Both the position numbers and the translations under genes were made by a program. The notes beneath the pieces are model-generated. The model saw only the letters and a program-made list of their open reading frames with translations. It did no database searches and had not been told where the DNA came from. DNA of 64,000 nucleotides from Allosphingosinicella indica (GTDB lineage Bacteria; Pseudomonadota; Alphaproteobacteria; Sphingomonadales; Sphingomonadaceae). Shown here one piece after another: positions 49,792 through 57,892 of the stretch; the first letter of the stretch is position 1, and every line of letters begins with the position of its first letter. The DNA lies in NCBI RefSeq assembly GCF_900177405.1, contig NZ_LT840185.1, forward strand, positions 1,045,501 through 1,109,500, given 5' to 3'.

Positions 49792-50022
49792 ATGGACGAA
49801 GGGGCGATCCTTCAGGAACTGGGCACTAGGATCAGGGCGCAGCGCAAGCGTATCGGCCTGACGCAGGAGGCCCTGGCCTTGGTGGCGAACGTGGACCGTT
49901 CCTATTACGGCGCTGTCGAGCGCGGAGAGCGCAACGTCACCTTCACTGTCCTTTGCCGCCTGTGCATCGCCCTTCGATGCGACGTAGCCGCACTGACCGA
50001 AGCACTTCCGCCCGGCGAGTGA
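49792..50022 (+). CDS. XRE-family transcriptional regulator
   Basis: A 76-aa Cro/C1-type protein made of a single HTH domain (TRIRAQRKRIGLTQEALALVANVDRSYYGAVERGER). It probably represses element promoters. A TATAAT at 49743-49748 lies 44 bp upstream. The gene is divergent from the two small coupled genes and sits between the replication-like half and the ATPase/nuclease operon, a usual place for a module repressor. The ribosome site is weak. Confidence 0.85.
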   Translation: MDEGAILQELGTRIRAQRKRIGLTQEALALVANVDRSYYGAVERGERNVTFTVLCRLCIALRCDVAALTEALPPGE

Positions 50023-50037
50023 CGCGCGAGCCATGTC

Positions 50038-50069
50038 CTTTGCGTGGAGCAGGGATAGGCGACGCAAAG
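50038..50069. repeat. 8-bp inverted repeat after the XRE gene
   Basis: CTTTGCGT (50038-50045) and ACGCAAAG (50062-50069) are separated by 16 bp. It may be the 3' hairpin of the XRE transcript or an operator. The rest of the 240-bp spacer up to 50262 shows no gene that I can support. Confidence 0.4.
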
Positions 50070-50262
50070 ACCAGGCTCGGCATCGCGCCGGGACGTGATG
50101 CTTGAGCTGGTGGACAGGAACGTCGCTTAGGCGGCGTCTACGCGCATCGAGTTACGCAGGGCCAGCCCGCCGCTCGACCGCAGCTGACCCAAATAAGGTG
50201 GCGGTCGAATCCGCTCGTCCCTCTAACGCAACCAAGCCCCTGATTAGGATGTGTTACCGCGA

Positions 50263-51408
50263 TCAATGTCCCATGATTTTCTCGGCGATCTCCCGAGTGA
50301 TCACGTCGCCTGACTCTACGCCGTGACGCCGGATAGCTCGTTCAAAGACTCTCTTACACTGAATAAACATGCTCCTTGGTGTGAGAGAGGTCTGATCCTC
50401 CACGATTGCCTCCACGGCTTCGGTGGAGAAGGGATAGAAGGTGTCGACATGCGAGGAGCCCGCCGTGCGATAGTAATTCAGTTGTGATCGCAAAAACTCT
50501 ACGGCCATGGCATCCGAGAGCATCGGGACCTCGATATAATCCCGCGTGAGGCGCTTCAGTAGATGGTTCGGCATCACCGCCTCGATCAAAGCGGTTGCGG
50601 CCGTGAAGCTCATCATCAAGCAGAACCGGTAAGGTAAGCCGTTTATCAGTTCGCGCAGACCGGAAAAGACTAAGTCGCTTTCCGAGGTTTTTGCCTCCAG
50701 CAGCATCTCACATTCGTCTAAAAAGAAGTAGATTGACTCTTTAATCCTCTTACCGTTCGGAAACTCGGCGGTGAGTACCCGAAAGAAATCACCCAACACC
50801 TTGGCCGCCATGAAATCTGAGTCAATTTTCCCTTCGTACTCAGGCCCATCGCACCTATCGGCGCCGGTGAGAAACTCAAATACCTTTGACCCTGGCCTCG
50901 TCCCTCGCGCCAAAAGGCGCGCCATGGGGCGGTCGCTCTCTTTAAGTTGATTATAGGCCTCTTCGTAGAAGGTGCCCTTGTCCTTGATACCGCCCATTCC
51001 CTTTTCATGAGCGAGCTGCTCGACGATCTCGTCTATCGTGCGAGCTATGGCAGAGCAGTAGGCAGAAAGCGTGTCGCGTCCAATGCTTTGGACAATATAC
51101 TTTGCTAGATTTTCAAAATTCAGCTTGTTTGCGACCCGCGGACGTTCAAGGTAAACCGCCAGTGAATCAAAATCGTTGGGACTCTCACAGATTAGGGTTC
51201 TCAGATAGCGCAAGGCATGGCTTTTGCCTGCCCCCAATTCGCCATTTATTACGATGAATTCACTGACTCCTATATCTCTGGCGCGTACGCCTTTGACAAT
51301 ATCTACAAGCTCATCTCGCAGTTCATGGTCGCCCGCCCAGTTGTGCACGCTGCTTTCTGGAGCGATCGGAAATGGATCTTGCCTGAGATCATAATCCTCA
51401 AATTTCAT
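50263..51408 (-). CDS. AAA/P-loop ATPase, last gene of five-gene operon
   Basis: A 381-aa ATPase. Walker A is GELGAGKS (Lys62) and Walker B is YFFLDECE (Asp231-Glu232). The N-terminal DPFPIAPESSVHNWAGDHEL and the overall plan recall ExeA/TniB/Orc1-like AAA proteins that load partners on DNA. A helical C-terminal lid or winged domain is likely (about 290-381). The ATG overlaps the PLD gene stop by 4 bp (ATGA) and has GGGAG. No known defence family is assigned; it may recruit or regulate the PLD nuclease. Confidence 0.75.
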   Translation of the reverse strand: MKFEDYDLRQDPFPIAPESSVHNWAGDHELRDELVDIVKGVRARDIGVSEFIVINGELGAGKSHALRYLRTLICESPNDFDSLAVYLERPRVANKLNFENLAKYIVQSIGRDTLSAYCSAIARTIDEIVEQLAHEKGMGGIKDKGTFYEEAYNQLKESDRPMARLLARGTRPGSKVFEFLTGADRCDGPEYEGKIDSDFMAAKVLGDFFRVLTAEFPNGKRIKESIYFFLDECEMLLEAKTSESDLVFSGLRELINGLPYRFCLMMSFTAATALIEAVMPNHLLKRLTRDYIEVPMLSDAMAVEFLRSQLNYYRTAGSSHVDTFYPFSTEAVEAIVEDQTSLTPRSMFIQCKRVFERAIRRHGVESGDVITREIAEKIMGH

Positions 51409-51953
51409 ATCGTTTCTCCCGCGCCCGCTGGCTTATGCCGATGAACCCACGCTGGGAAGGTGAGAGCACCGTTCCCCGTCATGCGAGCCAACTCCCTCTC
51501 GCAGGGTGAAGCCGGACCGACGCCTTCTAGTTCGGCCATAACCTCGTGGTTCCTCTCCAAGCCACCTATCGTGAAGTTGGCTGAGCCGACAAAGCTGCGG
51601 AAGTGACCCTTTGAGTATTCGATGTGGTACATTTTCGCATGCAGGTACGGATTGGCCCTTATGAAGAAGCTGATCCCGTCCGCATCAAGCCTCCGAGCTG
51701 TGTCGAGACTCATAGCGGCGCTGTCGACACCGGGAGGGCGCGTTATGATGACAATCTCACCGATACCTCGCCGCTGCAAAAATCCGCAAAACTTGATTAT
51801 GTTGTCAAAAGGCTTCGGCAGAAGGTGAAAGTATGGGGAGCAGATTGTGATCCGCTCTATACTCTCGCTTAAGGACGATACAAACCTTCTATAAAATTCA
51901 CGAGTTGCATACACTTCTTGAAATGTAACTCTGTTCTTACGAGGCCCGATCAT
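51405..51953 (-). CDS. PLD-superfamily nuclease-like protein
   Basis: A 182-aa protein with one phospholipase-D domain. His105 and Lys107 (LHAKMYHIE) form the HxK motif, the usual Asp four residues later is Glu112, and GSANFT (123-128) plus Glu137 complete the site. One domain per chain means it should dimerise, as Nuc and BfiI do, and many such proteins cut DNA. GGGGGAG precedes the ATG. It lies 23 bp after the unknown gene and overlaps the AAA gene, and it is the probable nuclease of this operon. Confidence 0.8.
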   Translation of the reverse strand: MIGPRKNRVTFQEVYATREFYRRFVSSLSESIERITICSPYFHLLPKPFDNIIKFCGFLQRRGIGEIVIITRPPGVDSAAMSLDTARRLDADGISFFIRANPYLHAKMYHIEYSKGHFRSFVGSANFTIGGLERNHEVMAELEGVGPASPCERELARMTGNGALTFPAWVHRHKPAGAGETI

Positions 51954-51976
51954 TCGTGCTCCCCCAATAGCCTCAT

Positions 51977-53092
51977 CTACCTGACCCTGTAAAAGCCCAC
52001 CTTCCCCTTAAGAGCAGAAAGGCGGTCGAATTGGTCCCGGTAACTCCTAAAAACCTCGTCTACCGTCAATAGCTCGTCGTAATGGACCTTATCTCGATAT
52101 GATCTGAACTTAATATATTCCAGCGGTAGCTCTAGCGATGCCTGCGATGCGTGGATTAATCGGGCAAAGGGATACGCTGCCACCATGATTTTAGCCACGT
52201 CAGGAGCCAGAGCCGTGATCTGGTCCGACGTAGCTTCATCCGTGGCTACTGAGAAGTTGAACTCGTCCTCAAACGGGCCACCGATGACATAATCTGGCCT
52301 AACGTGAAGCGCCTCTTGGATGCCGCGTGGGGGGCCCAACCAGAAATAGTTGTTTCCCGGGAGGAGCGCCCCGAGGGCGTCAGAACCGAATGCTGTTAAA
52401 CGGCCAGCATCATCAACCATCCCGAAGGATTGAAGCCACCCCCTTCGAGGGGTCGCGTGATGACGGGCGGTATTCCTCGTAAACACTTCCACCTTATGCG
52501 CTTGGCCTCGGGCCTTTGCAGGCGAAATCCACGATAACTTGGAACTGATCCGATCTTGTAAGATCGCTTCCGGGAATGCCCCTTGAAGCCAGCGTTCACG
52601 CTCATTCCGTAACTGCTGAAAGAATGTGACATAGTAGTCGAACAGATTAATATCGCCGCTGTCCCGGTAGTGCATTAACAAGGCGACAAGAGAGTCTGCA
52701 TCTGCCAGGAAAGCGATGCGAGCTGCAAAGAAACTGGAGAACTCAGGGTTATCTATCCGACGGGATGACAATAACGATCGGCCCAATTCTGTCGGTGAAA
52801 ATCTCTGGAGGCGCGCCTCGCGTCCCGACGTCTGCTGAACGATACGCATTGCGCGGGCGAAAGAAATAATTTCGGCGAGATAATCATCCGTTAGGTCTGA
52901 TTGATTGCCCCCCTCGCTTTGCGACGAGCGCAGGAATGCGATAATCTCCTCTTTGACCGCAGAGGGCCTGTCATGGAAAACCTCCAGGACCGAAAGAATG
53001 CGATCAAGGTCATAAGCCGCTGTAGTGTACCCGATATGGCGCGATAACGCGCGAGCCAACGCATCTTCATTCTCGGTTCGATTGCCGATCAC
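51977..53092 (-). CDS. Hypothetical protein (371 aa), third gene of operon
   Basis: No family recognised. The N-terminal 110 residues look helical with a winged-helix flavour (LARALSRHIGYTTAAYDLDR, LQRFSPTELGRSLLSS). The middle has a basic DNA-contact-like stretch (NTARHHATPRRGW), and the C-terminus is mixed. It starts with GTG 53092 overlapping the HerA-type gene stop (GTGA), so it is coupled to that ATPase. It may be a specificity or sensor subunit, but this is a guess from position. Confidence 0.55.
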   Translation of the reverse strand: MIGNRTENEDALARALSRHIGYTTAAYDLDRILSVLEVFHDRPSAVKEEIIAFLRSSQSEGGNQSDLTDDYLAEIISFARAMRIVQQTSGREARLQRFSPTELGRSLLSSRRIDNPEFSSFFAARIAFLADADSLVALLMHYRDSGDINLFDYYVTFFQQLRNERERWLQGAFPEAILQDRISSKLSWISPAKARGQAHKVEVFTRNTARHHATPRRGWLQSFGMVDDAGRLTAFGSDALGALLPGNNYFWLGPPRGIQEALHVRPDYVIGGPFEDEFNFSVATDEATSDQITALAPDVAKIMVAAYPFARLIHASQASLELPLEYIKFRSYRDKVHYDELLTVDEVFRSYRDQFDRLSALKGKVGFYRVR

Positions 53093-54435
53093 TTAGGCGT
53101 TGCCCCGCCATGCGCGGTGGTGCGGGGGCGAACTCGTGCGAGAAATATCCGACTGCTTGCGCCATCGGCTATGACACACTCACCTGGTCCGAGGCTGCGG
53201 ATGACATCTGCGAGCGAGCAGCCGGATTGGCTGTCCACGTCGTAATCTACTGAGGCGCGCGTGGGCATGCGGGCGATAGCAGCCGACAAATCTGCATCAA
53301 ACCCGAGCATGTGAGTAAGGGTGAGATCGACCTGGCTCATCAGTTTGGAGTTTACTGCCGAGGGCTGCTGAGTTGCAAAAATCAGAGATAGGCCGGCATC
53401 GCGCCCGCGCTTCACATAATCGATCAACGGACCTGTCGCGGCAGTCGCACCGTCCGACGGCACGAGTACGTGCGCTTCGTCCAGTACAATCCAAAGTCGT
53501 CGGGTTAGAGCAATGCCGTCATCAGAGAGCCGATTCCCCGTGCGTGCGGCAACCTTGCGGGCCTGCTGTACGCGGCCCATGCGATCTGCCGCGAGCCTCG
53601 AAATAACCCCAACCACAAGGCCGCGAACGGACTCAGCGAGGTTCCGCATGAGTACGACCGTCAGCCTACCTTTCTGAAGAAGCTCATCGATGCTCAGTCC
53701 AGTGGAGCCGATTATTTCCGTATGCGCGAGGCTTTCGAGGCGCCAGCGCAGCCCGTCCACAGTCCCTTGCTGATAATTTGAAAGCGGGCCAGCCCCGTCA
53801 CAAAGGTCTGCCAGCCCTTCTGGGGTGCTCCCCGGACTGGTATCCAAAAGAGTGATCAGTGCCTGTCCCATTGGGGAGAATCGTTCTAGCTCCAAGATGG
53901 CGAGCCAGTCCGCATGGGTCAGCTGAGAAGCGGAGAGTGAGAATGAAACGGCTTCCGGGACCTGGGTGTCGCTACATTGCGGGATCCAAACCTGAACTCC
54001 TTCAATGTGCTCAGGCTGTAAACCCCACGCCGTAAGCTCTTGCACCTGTGCCTGGTCGGTATCAAGCGAAGGGTCTGGCTTGTATGCAAGCGTCCAAAAC
54101 TGGTCCTGCACGTCGAAAACGATGCCTGCGTCCGTCACATCCGCCCGTGAGGGACCAAATATCCCTTCGAGAATTACTCCTAAGTCGTAGCTCTTCCCAC
54201 TACCTCGGCTCCCGAAGATGCCAATCACGTGGGGAAATTGGATATCCAGCTGCACGTTATAATCAAGGAGATTGCCGGTGCGGCTTTGCTCTAAAACCTT
54301 GCCGACAAAAGCGAGGTTAATTTCCGAGGCTTCGCGGCGGCCTAGAAGAACGGATTTGCTTTTCTGATCGGTAAAGAAGTTACCTGGGGCTCTCGTTTGA
54401 TACCTAGTGCCAGTTATAAGCTTCTTATATTTCAC
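53089..54435 (-). CDS. HerA/FtsK-type ATPase of the element
   Basis: A 448-aa ATPase of the HerA/DUF87 kind. A short N-terminal barrel-like region precedes Walker A GSRGSGKS (Lys81), Walker B LWIVLDEAH (Asp319-Glu320), a VKRGRDAG arginine segment and the ATQQP sensor motif. Such proteins form DNA-pumping hexamers and in defence operons pair with nucleases, SIR2 or other effectors. The GTG start (54435) overlaps the GNAT-ABC gene by 11 bp. It shares only the core motifs with the chromosomal HerA-like protein at 5.7 kb. Confidence 0.82.
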   Translation of the reverse strand: MKYKKLITGTRYQTRAPGNFFTDQKSKSVLLGRREASEINLAFVGKVLEQSRTGNLLDYNVQLDIQFPHVIGIFGSRGSGKSYDLGVILEGIFGPSRADVTDAGIVFDVQDQFWTLAYKPDPSLDTDQAQVQELTAWGLQPEHIEGVQVWIPQCSDTQVPEAVSFSLSASQLTHADWLAILELERFSPMGQALITLLDTSPGSTPEGLADLCDGAGPLSNYQQGTVDGLRWRLESLAHTEIIGSTGLSIDELLQKGRLTVVLMRNLAESVRGLVVGVISRLAADRMGRVQQARKVAARTGNRLSDDGIALTRRLWIVLDEAHVLVPSDGATAATGPLIDYVKRGRDAGLSLIFATQQPSAVNSKLMSQVDLTLTHMLGFDADLSAAIARMPTRASVDYDVDSQSGCSLADVIRSLGPGECVIADGASSRIFLARVRPRTTAHGGATPK

Positions 54436-56272
54436 CGAGAACGCCTTCCCGCATAGTAGGTCTGTCGCCTCGACGAAGCATCACAACGCAGCCAGGTGCT
54501 ATAAAGTTTGCCAGTCGATCGTATGCAGCCGTGGCCAGCACGCACGCGACGTTATGCTCGAGCACAAGCGACCGTAGGCCCTTGCAAACAGCCCGCGCGC
54601 TGAACCTGTCCAGAGACTCGCAGAAGTTGTCAATCAAGATAATCTGCGGTTTCACGAGCACGGCTAGGGCCACCTGCAACCGATAACGCTGGCCAGAGCT
54701 AAGCGTCCAAATAGGCCGAACCAGCAGCTGGGGTTCCGCAAGGCCACATCTCGCCGTGACCGCCAGGAACGACGGTAGCTGCCCATCCCTCAGGTAGTCC
54801 AATGGAGTTAGGTTTGGATCGAGCGTCGGAAGGGACGTGACCCGCGCGACGCCGCTAGCTGACCCGGAAATTGTTAGAAATCGCTCGCACCGTGGCGCCC
54901 CCGTGAGAAGTTGCTCAACAGCACCGAGGAGGAGGGATTTCCCAGAGCCGCTTGCTCCGCAGACCAGCGTCATCTCTCCCGCTCTCAACGAAAGCGATAG
55001 CCCTTCGACAACGGTGGAACTGACAGACGCTCCGACAAAGCCGAAAGCGTCTTGCAGCGTCCTCGCCTCAGAGGTTTGCAAAATTCCGGAGGACACCGTG
55101 ATATTGATGTCATCAAGACGCCAAATTTTTGGCTCAGACGGCAGGCGGGAAGAATTTGGGCCTCGCGTACCGTGCAATGTCGATGCCCGTGCCGAAACAT
55201 AGGCCTCGGCGGCTTGGGTGAGACCAGTCACATAACAAGGCTTAGGCCTCCGGTTCAGATTATGGAGAGCCTCCCACGACTCCTGGTCCAAGAGAGCCGG
55301 ATCATACTGGAGCCGGCCAACGGTTTCCTCCAATGAGAAACCCGTATCGCTGATAAATTCCAGGAGCTTTGCTGCGTACGAGCGTTGTAGGCTCATGATC
55401 CCACCTCCGCCTTGTGGCATTCCCCTGAGTCCCTTGGCAGACATAGCTTTCCGGACGAGGTAGTTCATGTCCTTAGAAACGCGGTGCTCGTTGCCTTCCG
55501 TGTCTCCCATGTAGGTAAATTGCCGTCCGACGAACGGGTAAAACCGGAGCATGTCGGCGGTAATTTCTAGGAAGCGAGGCCGATATCCGCCGTAGTTCCA
55601 TCTTTCTCCGGCGTACTTTCGCGCTGCTTCAGCAAAAAGCGATGCCAGCCCGAGGCCCCTAAGTTCGGGGTGAATGACAAATCGCGATATTCGGCAAATG
55701 AGATTAGAATACTTCCTGGACGTTAGTCGGTCCCAGTCTCTCCAGTATATTCCTGATGGCTCGGAGTAAGGGGCAGCAAAGAACCTTTTCCGGGCTGAAT
55801 TTGCTATCATACTCGATGAAAGCTCAATAAAGCCGACGACTCGGGGGAGATCAGGCGCTTCAACTGTTCCGATTATCGGCACGGTTCTCCCAGCCCCGCC
55901 GCCCCCGCGATAGTGGAACTGCCGCAGTTGCTGAAAGAGCTCCTGCTCCTCAGCCGTCTCGATCTCCTTGAAGGTGACGAGGAGGTCGAGAGCCCCGAGT
56001 TGCAGCCGGGAAGTTTCCGTCCATGGCGCTGTGTGGTCGATCCAAAGCCTATCGCGGCTGACGTAGGCTGTCAGCGAGTCGTCGCACAGGGAGACGACAT
56101 CACCCTTCCCAATAGGCAAATACCGTCGGCTCGAAAAAGTTCGCCCATCTGCGAGTTTGAAGGTTGACGCGTGGGTCGAAATCGAACGGCTAAGAACGAC
56201 CGTGGAGGGGCGGCCCGCCTCTGTGCGCCGGGAAACCGGTTCCTGCTGCGATACGCCGTCGTGGTAGCCCAT
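54425..56272 (-). CDS. GNAT acetyltransferase-ABC ATPase fusion (COG2401-like)
   Basis: A 615-aa fusion. Residues about 95-280 form a GNAT domain with the acetyl-CoA loop VIHPELRGLGLA (199-210). Residues about 385-610 form an ABC ATPase with Walker A GASGSGKS (Lys445), signature LSSGQ (524-528) and Walker B ILIDN (Asp548). The residue after Asp548 is Asn549 instead of the catalytic Glu, so hydrolysis may be slow or lost. COG2401 is defined as exactly this fusion; its role is unknown. It heads the five-gene operon. ATG 56272 has no clear ribosome site but is the only start before the conserved part. Confidence 0.75.
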   Translation of the reverse strand: MGYHDGVSQQEPVSRRTEAGRPSTVVLSRSISTHASTFKLADGRTFSSRRYLPIGKGDVVSLCDDSLTAYVSRDRLWIDHTAPWTETSRLQLGALDLLVTFKEIETAEEQELFQQLRQFHYRGGGGAGRTVPIIGTVEAPDLPRVVGFIELSSSMIANSARKRFFAAPYSEPSGIYWRDWDRLTSRKYSNLICRISRFVIHPELRGLGLASLFAEAARKYAGERWNYGGYRPRFLEITADMLRFYPFVGRQFTYMGDTEGNEHRVSKDMNYLVRKAMSAKGLRGMPQGGGGIMSLQRSYAAKLLEFISDTGFSLEETVGRLQYDPALLDQESWEALHNLNRRPKPCYVTGLTQAAEAYVSARASTLHGTRGPNSSRLPSEPKIWRLDDINITVSSGILQTSEARTLQDAFGFVGASVSSTVVEGLSLSLRAGEMTLVCGASGSGKSLLLGAVEQLLTGAPRCERFLTISGSASGVARVTSLPTLDPNLTPLDYLRDGQLPSFLAVTARCGLAEPQLLVRPIWTLSSGQRYRLQVALAVLVKPQIILIDNFCESLDRFSARAVCKGLRSLVLEHNVACVLATAAYDRLANFIAPGCVVMLRRGDRPTMREGVLGEI

Positions 56273-56740
56273 TCGGGGGTTCTAACACCGGCACTTCGGT
56301 CTGACCAGGCCCGAAAGGTTCCGTACCAGCGGCCCCCGGCACCGAGGCGGAAGTATGCGAGAGGGCGCTCTCTCTTGTTTCATCGTCTTTTTGGCTCCGG
56401 AGAACGGTGGCGGCATGGTTCATCTGAACATCCATCGCTGACAGTCAATCTGTTGAAGGACGCTAATTTTCTAATTTTTTATCTCGGACGAGAGGCCGGT
56501 TTACAAACGCGGCAGGAGGATGCGATTCCACCCCTCCCCCCCACCGGGGGGGGCCCTACTGCGAAGGAATCTTTGCCGGTCCCGTGCGGGGCAAGGGCGC
56601 TCGGTCCCGCAGTGCTTGGCACTGCCTTTGCCGAGTCACAGGGTGGCAAACGAGGGGGATTTATGGCGTTGGCGAGTGGGGATACAGTGGGGCGATTCTC
56701 GCTATCGCCGTCACAGTCGCTTGTAAGTCATTGAGAAGAC
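56273..56740. other. Noncoding right end of the element
   Basis: This 468-bp stretch has no gene that I can support. It should hold the promoter of the five-gene operon: TTGACT with 17-bp spacing to AGATGA, reading leftward around 56411-56442, is a weak candidate. A C7-ACC-G8 hairpin lies at 56536-56553, and two AGTGGGG boxes at 56675-56693 match those at the left end, so the final part is probably the attR arm region. Confidence 0.5.
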
Positions 56741-56788
56741 TGGAGCGGGCGAAGGGATTCGAACCCTCGACCCCAACCTTGGCAAGGT
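56741..56788. repeat. Right attachment site within tRNA-Gly
   Basis: The second copy of the 48-bp direct repeat, forming the 3' part of the intact tRNA-Gly gene from the anticodon stem to CCA. Integration therefore rebuilt a complete tRNA gene at this end. Confidence 0.92.
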
Positions 56789-56815
56789 TGTGCTCTACCC
56801 CTGAGCTACGCCCGC
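56741..56815 (-). tRNA. tRNA-Gly(GCC)
   Basis: A 75-nt tRNA read on the minus strand. The acceptor stem GCGGGCG pairs with CGCCCGC, followed by discriminator T and encoded CCA. The D-arm holds AGCTCAGGGGTAGAGC, the anticodon arm CCTTGCCAAGG has anticodon GCC, and the T-loop is GGTTCGAATCC. It is the integration target of the element to its left. Upstream (56825-56865) lies a nested GGCCGGA/TCCGGCC dyad of unknown role. Confidence 0.97.
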
Positions 56816-56980
56816 TCAAAGCTGGGCCGGAGGGAGGATCGCGGCGGTGCCGCGGCCTTCCGGCCTGTCAGGTGAGGCGGGCTGCTAGCACCCTTGTATC
56901 GGGGCGGCAAGCCCCCGATTGCGCTTGGCATCGCGGGGCGGAACACCACATACAGGCCGCGACGCAAGGAGAGTGCGATA

Positions 56981-57892
56981 GTGGCGACATTGGGAATGAC
57001 CGCCGAGGAACGCGAGGCGATCGAGCGGTTCAAGCGCGACGTGATCGAGCCGTCGATGACGAACCTCGTGATCCTCGATTTCTGGGCCGAATGGTGCGGG
57101 CCGTGCAAGCAGCTCACCCCGGTGCTGGAAAAGGTCGCCGCCGACCATGCCGATCGCGGCGTGCGGCTCGCCAAGATCAATGTCGACGAGGAACGCGCGA
57201 TCGCCGCGCAGTTCCGCGTCCAGTCGATCCCCACAGTCTACGCCGTGTTCCAGGGCCAGATCGTTGCTGATCTGACGCCGGCGCGCACCGAAAGCCAGCT
57301 CGTCCGGATGCTCGACCAGCTCCTCGCCCAGCTTCCCGTGCAGGGTGAGGCGCAGGCGGCGGAGGCGGAGCTCGCGCCGCTGATCGAGATGGCCGAGGCG
57401 GTGCTGGCCGAGGGCGATGGCCCCCGCGCCGTCTCGATATTCGAGCAGCTCCGCGCGATGGCGCCCGACAAGCCCCAGGTGATCGCCGGGCTCGCCCGCG
57501 CGCTGATCGCCGACGGGCGCACCGACGATGCGCGCGTCGCGCTCGATGCGCTGCCCGAGGCGACGGCGGCCGATCCGGCCGTGCAGCGCGCCCGTTCCGC
57601 ACTCGAGCTCGCCGCCGCCGCGCCTGCGGGTGCCGACACCGCGGCGCAGGAAGCGCGCGTAGCCGCCGATCCCGACGATCACGAGGCGCGCTTCGAGCTG
57701 GCCGGGGCGCTGATGGCGGCCGGCAATCGCGACACCGCGGCCGACCATCTGCTCGAGATCGTCCGCCGCGATCGCGAATGGAACGAGGGCGCGGCGCGCA
57801 AGCGCTTCCTGCAATTGCTCGAAGTCGTCGGCCTCGAAGATCCCTGGGCGGGCGCGCAGCGGCGGCGCCTTTCCGCGATCCTCTTCACCTGA
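56981..57892 (+). CDS. YbbN-like thioredoxin-TPR co-chaperone
   Basis: About 303 aa. The N-terminal thioredoxin domain has an intact WCGPC active site (Cys39, Cys42). A TPR-like helical C-terminus (about 125-300) follows, the plan of CnoX/YbbN, which protects proteins from oxidation and hands them to GroEL. The GTG start at 56981 has AAGGAG nine bases upstream. The stop overlaps the next ATG (ATGA), beginning a coupled three-gene unit. Confidence 0.9.
   Translation: MATLGMTAEEREAIERFKRDVIEPSMTNLVILDFWAEWCGPCKQLTPVLEKVAADHADRGVRLAKINVDEERAIAAQFRVQSIPTVYAVFQGQIVADLTPARTESQLVRMLDQLLAQLPVQGEAQAAEAELAPLIEMAEAVLAEGDGPRAVSIFEQLRAMAPDKPQVIAGLARALIADGRTDDARVALDALPEATAADPAVQRARSALELAAAAPAGADTAAQEARVAADPDDHEARFELAGALMAAGNRDTAADHLLEIVRRDREWNEGAARKRFLQLLEVVGLEDPWAGAQRRRLSAILFT

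Larger units (their letters stand above)
45481..56788. mobile_element. Integrative element in tRNA-Gly(GCC), about 11.3 kb
   Basis: Two identical 48-bp direct repeats (45481-45528 and 56741-56788), covering the tRNA-Gly 3' half from the anticodon arm to CCA, bound the region. A tyrosine integrase lies just inside the left copy. Base composition is visibly lower in GC than the flanks and codon use is less extreme. Content: integrase, AlpA-like protein, polymerase-like protein, two small coupled genes, XRE repressor and a five-gene ATPase/nuclease operon. No relaxase, secretion or capsid gene is visible, so movement probably needs a helper. The layout of int and alpA followed by a replication-type gene recalls phage satellites; that class is inferred. 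Confidence 0.9.

Noticed and set aside
50190-50245. tRNA-like stretch (GGTCGAATCC followed by AACGCAACCA)
   Set aside because: A T-arm-like piece can be drawn, but no 5' acceptor strand or anticodon arm fits, so it is not a tRNA and at best a remnant.
56171-56734. 187-aa plus-strand frame at the right end of the element
   Set aside because: It begins inside the GNAT-ABC gene on the other strand, has no clear ribosome site or domain, and runs through the GC hairpin and arm boxes.
56741-56815. tRNA-Gly read as disrupted by the element
   Set aside because: The tRNA is complete; the element lies beyond its CCA end and only the left copy is truncated.
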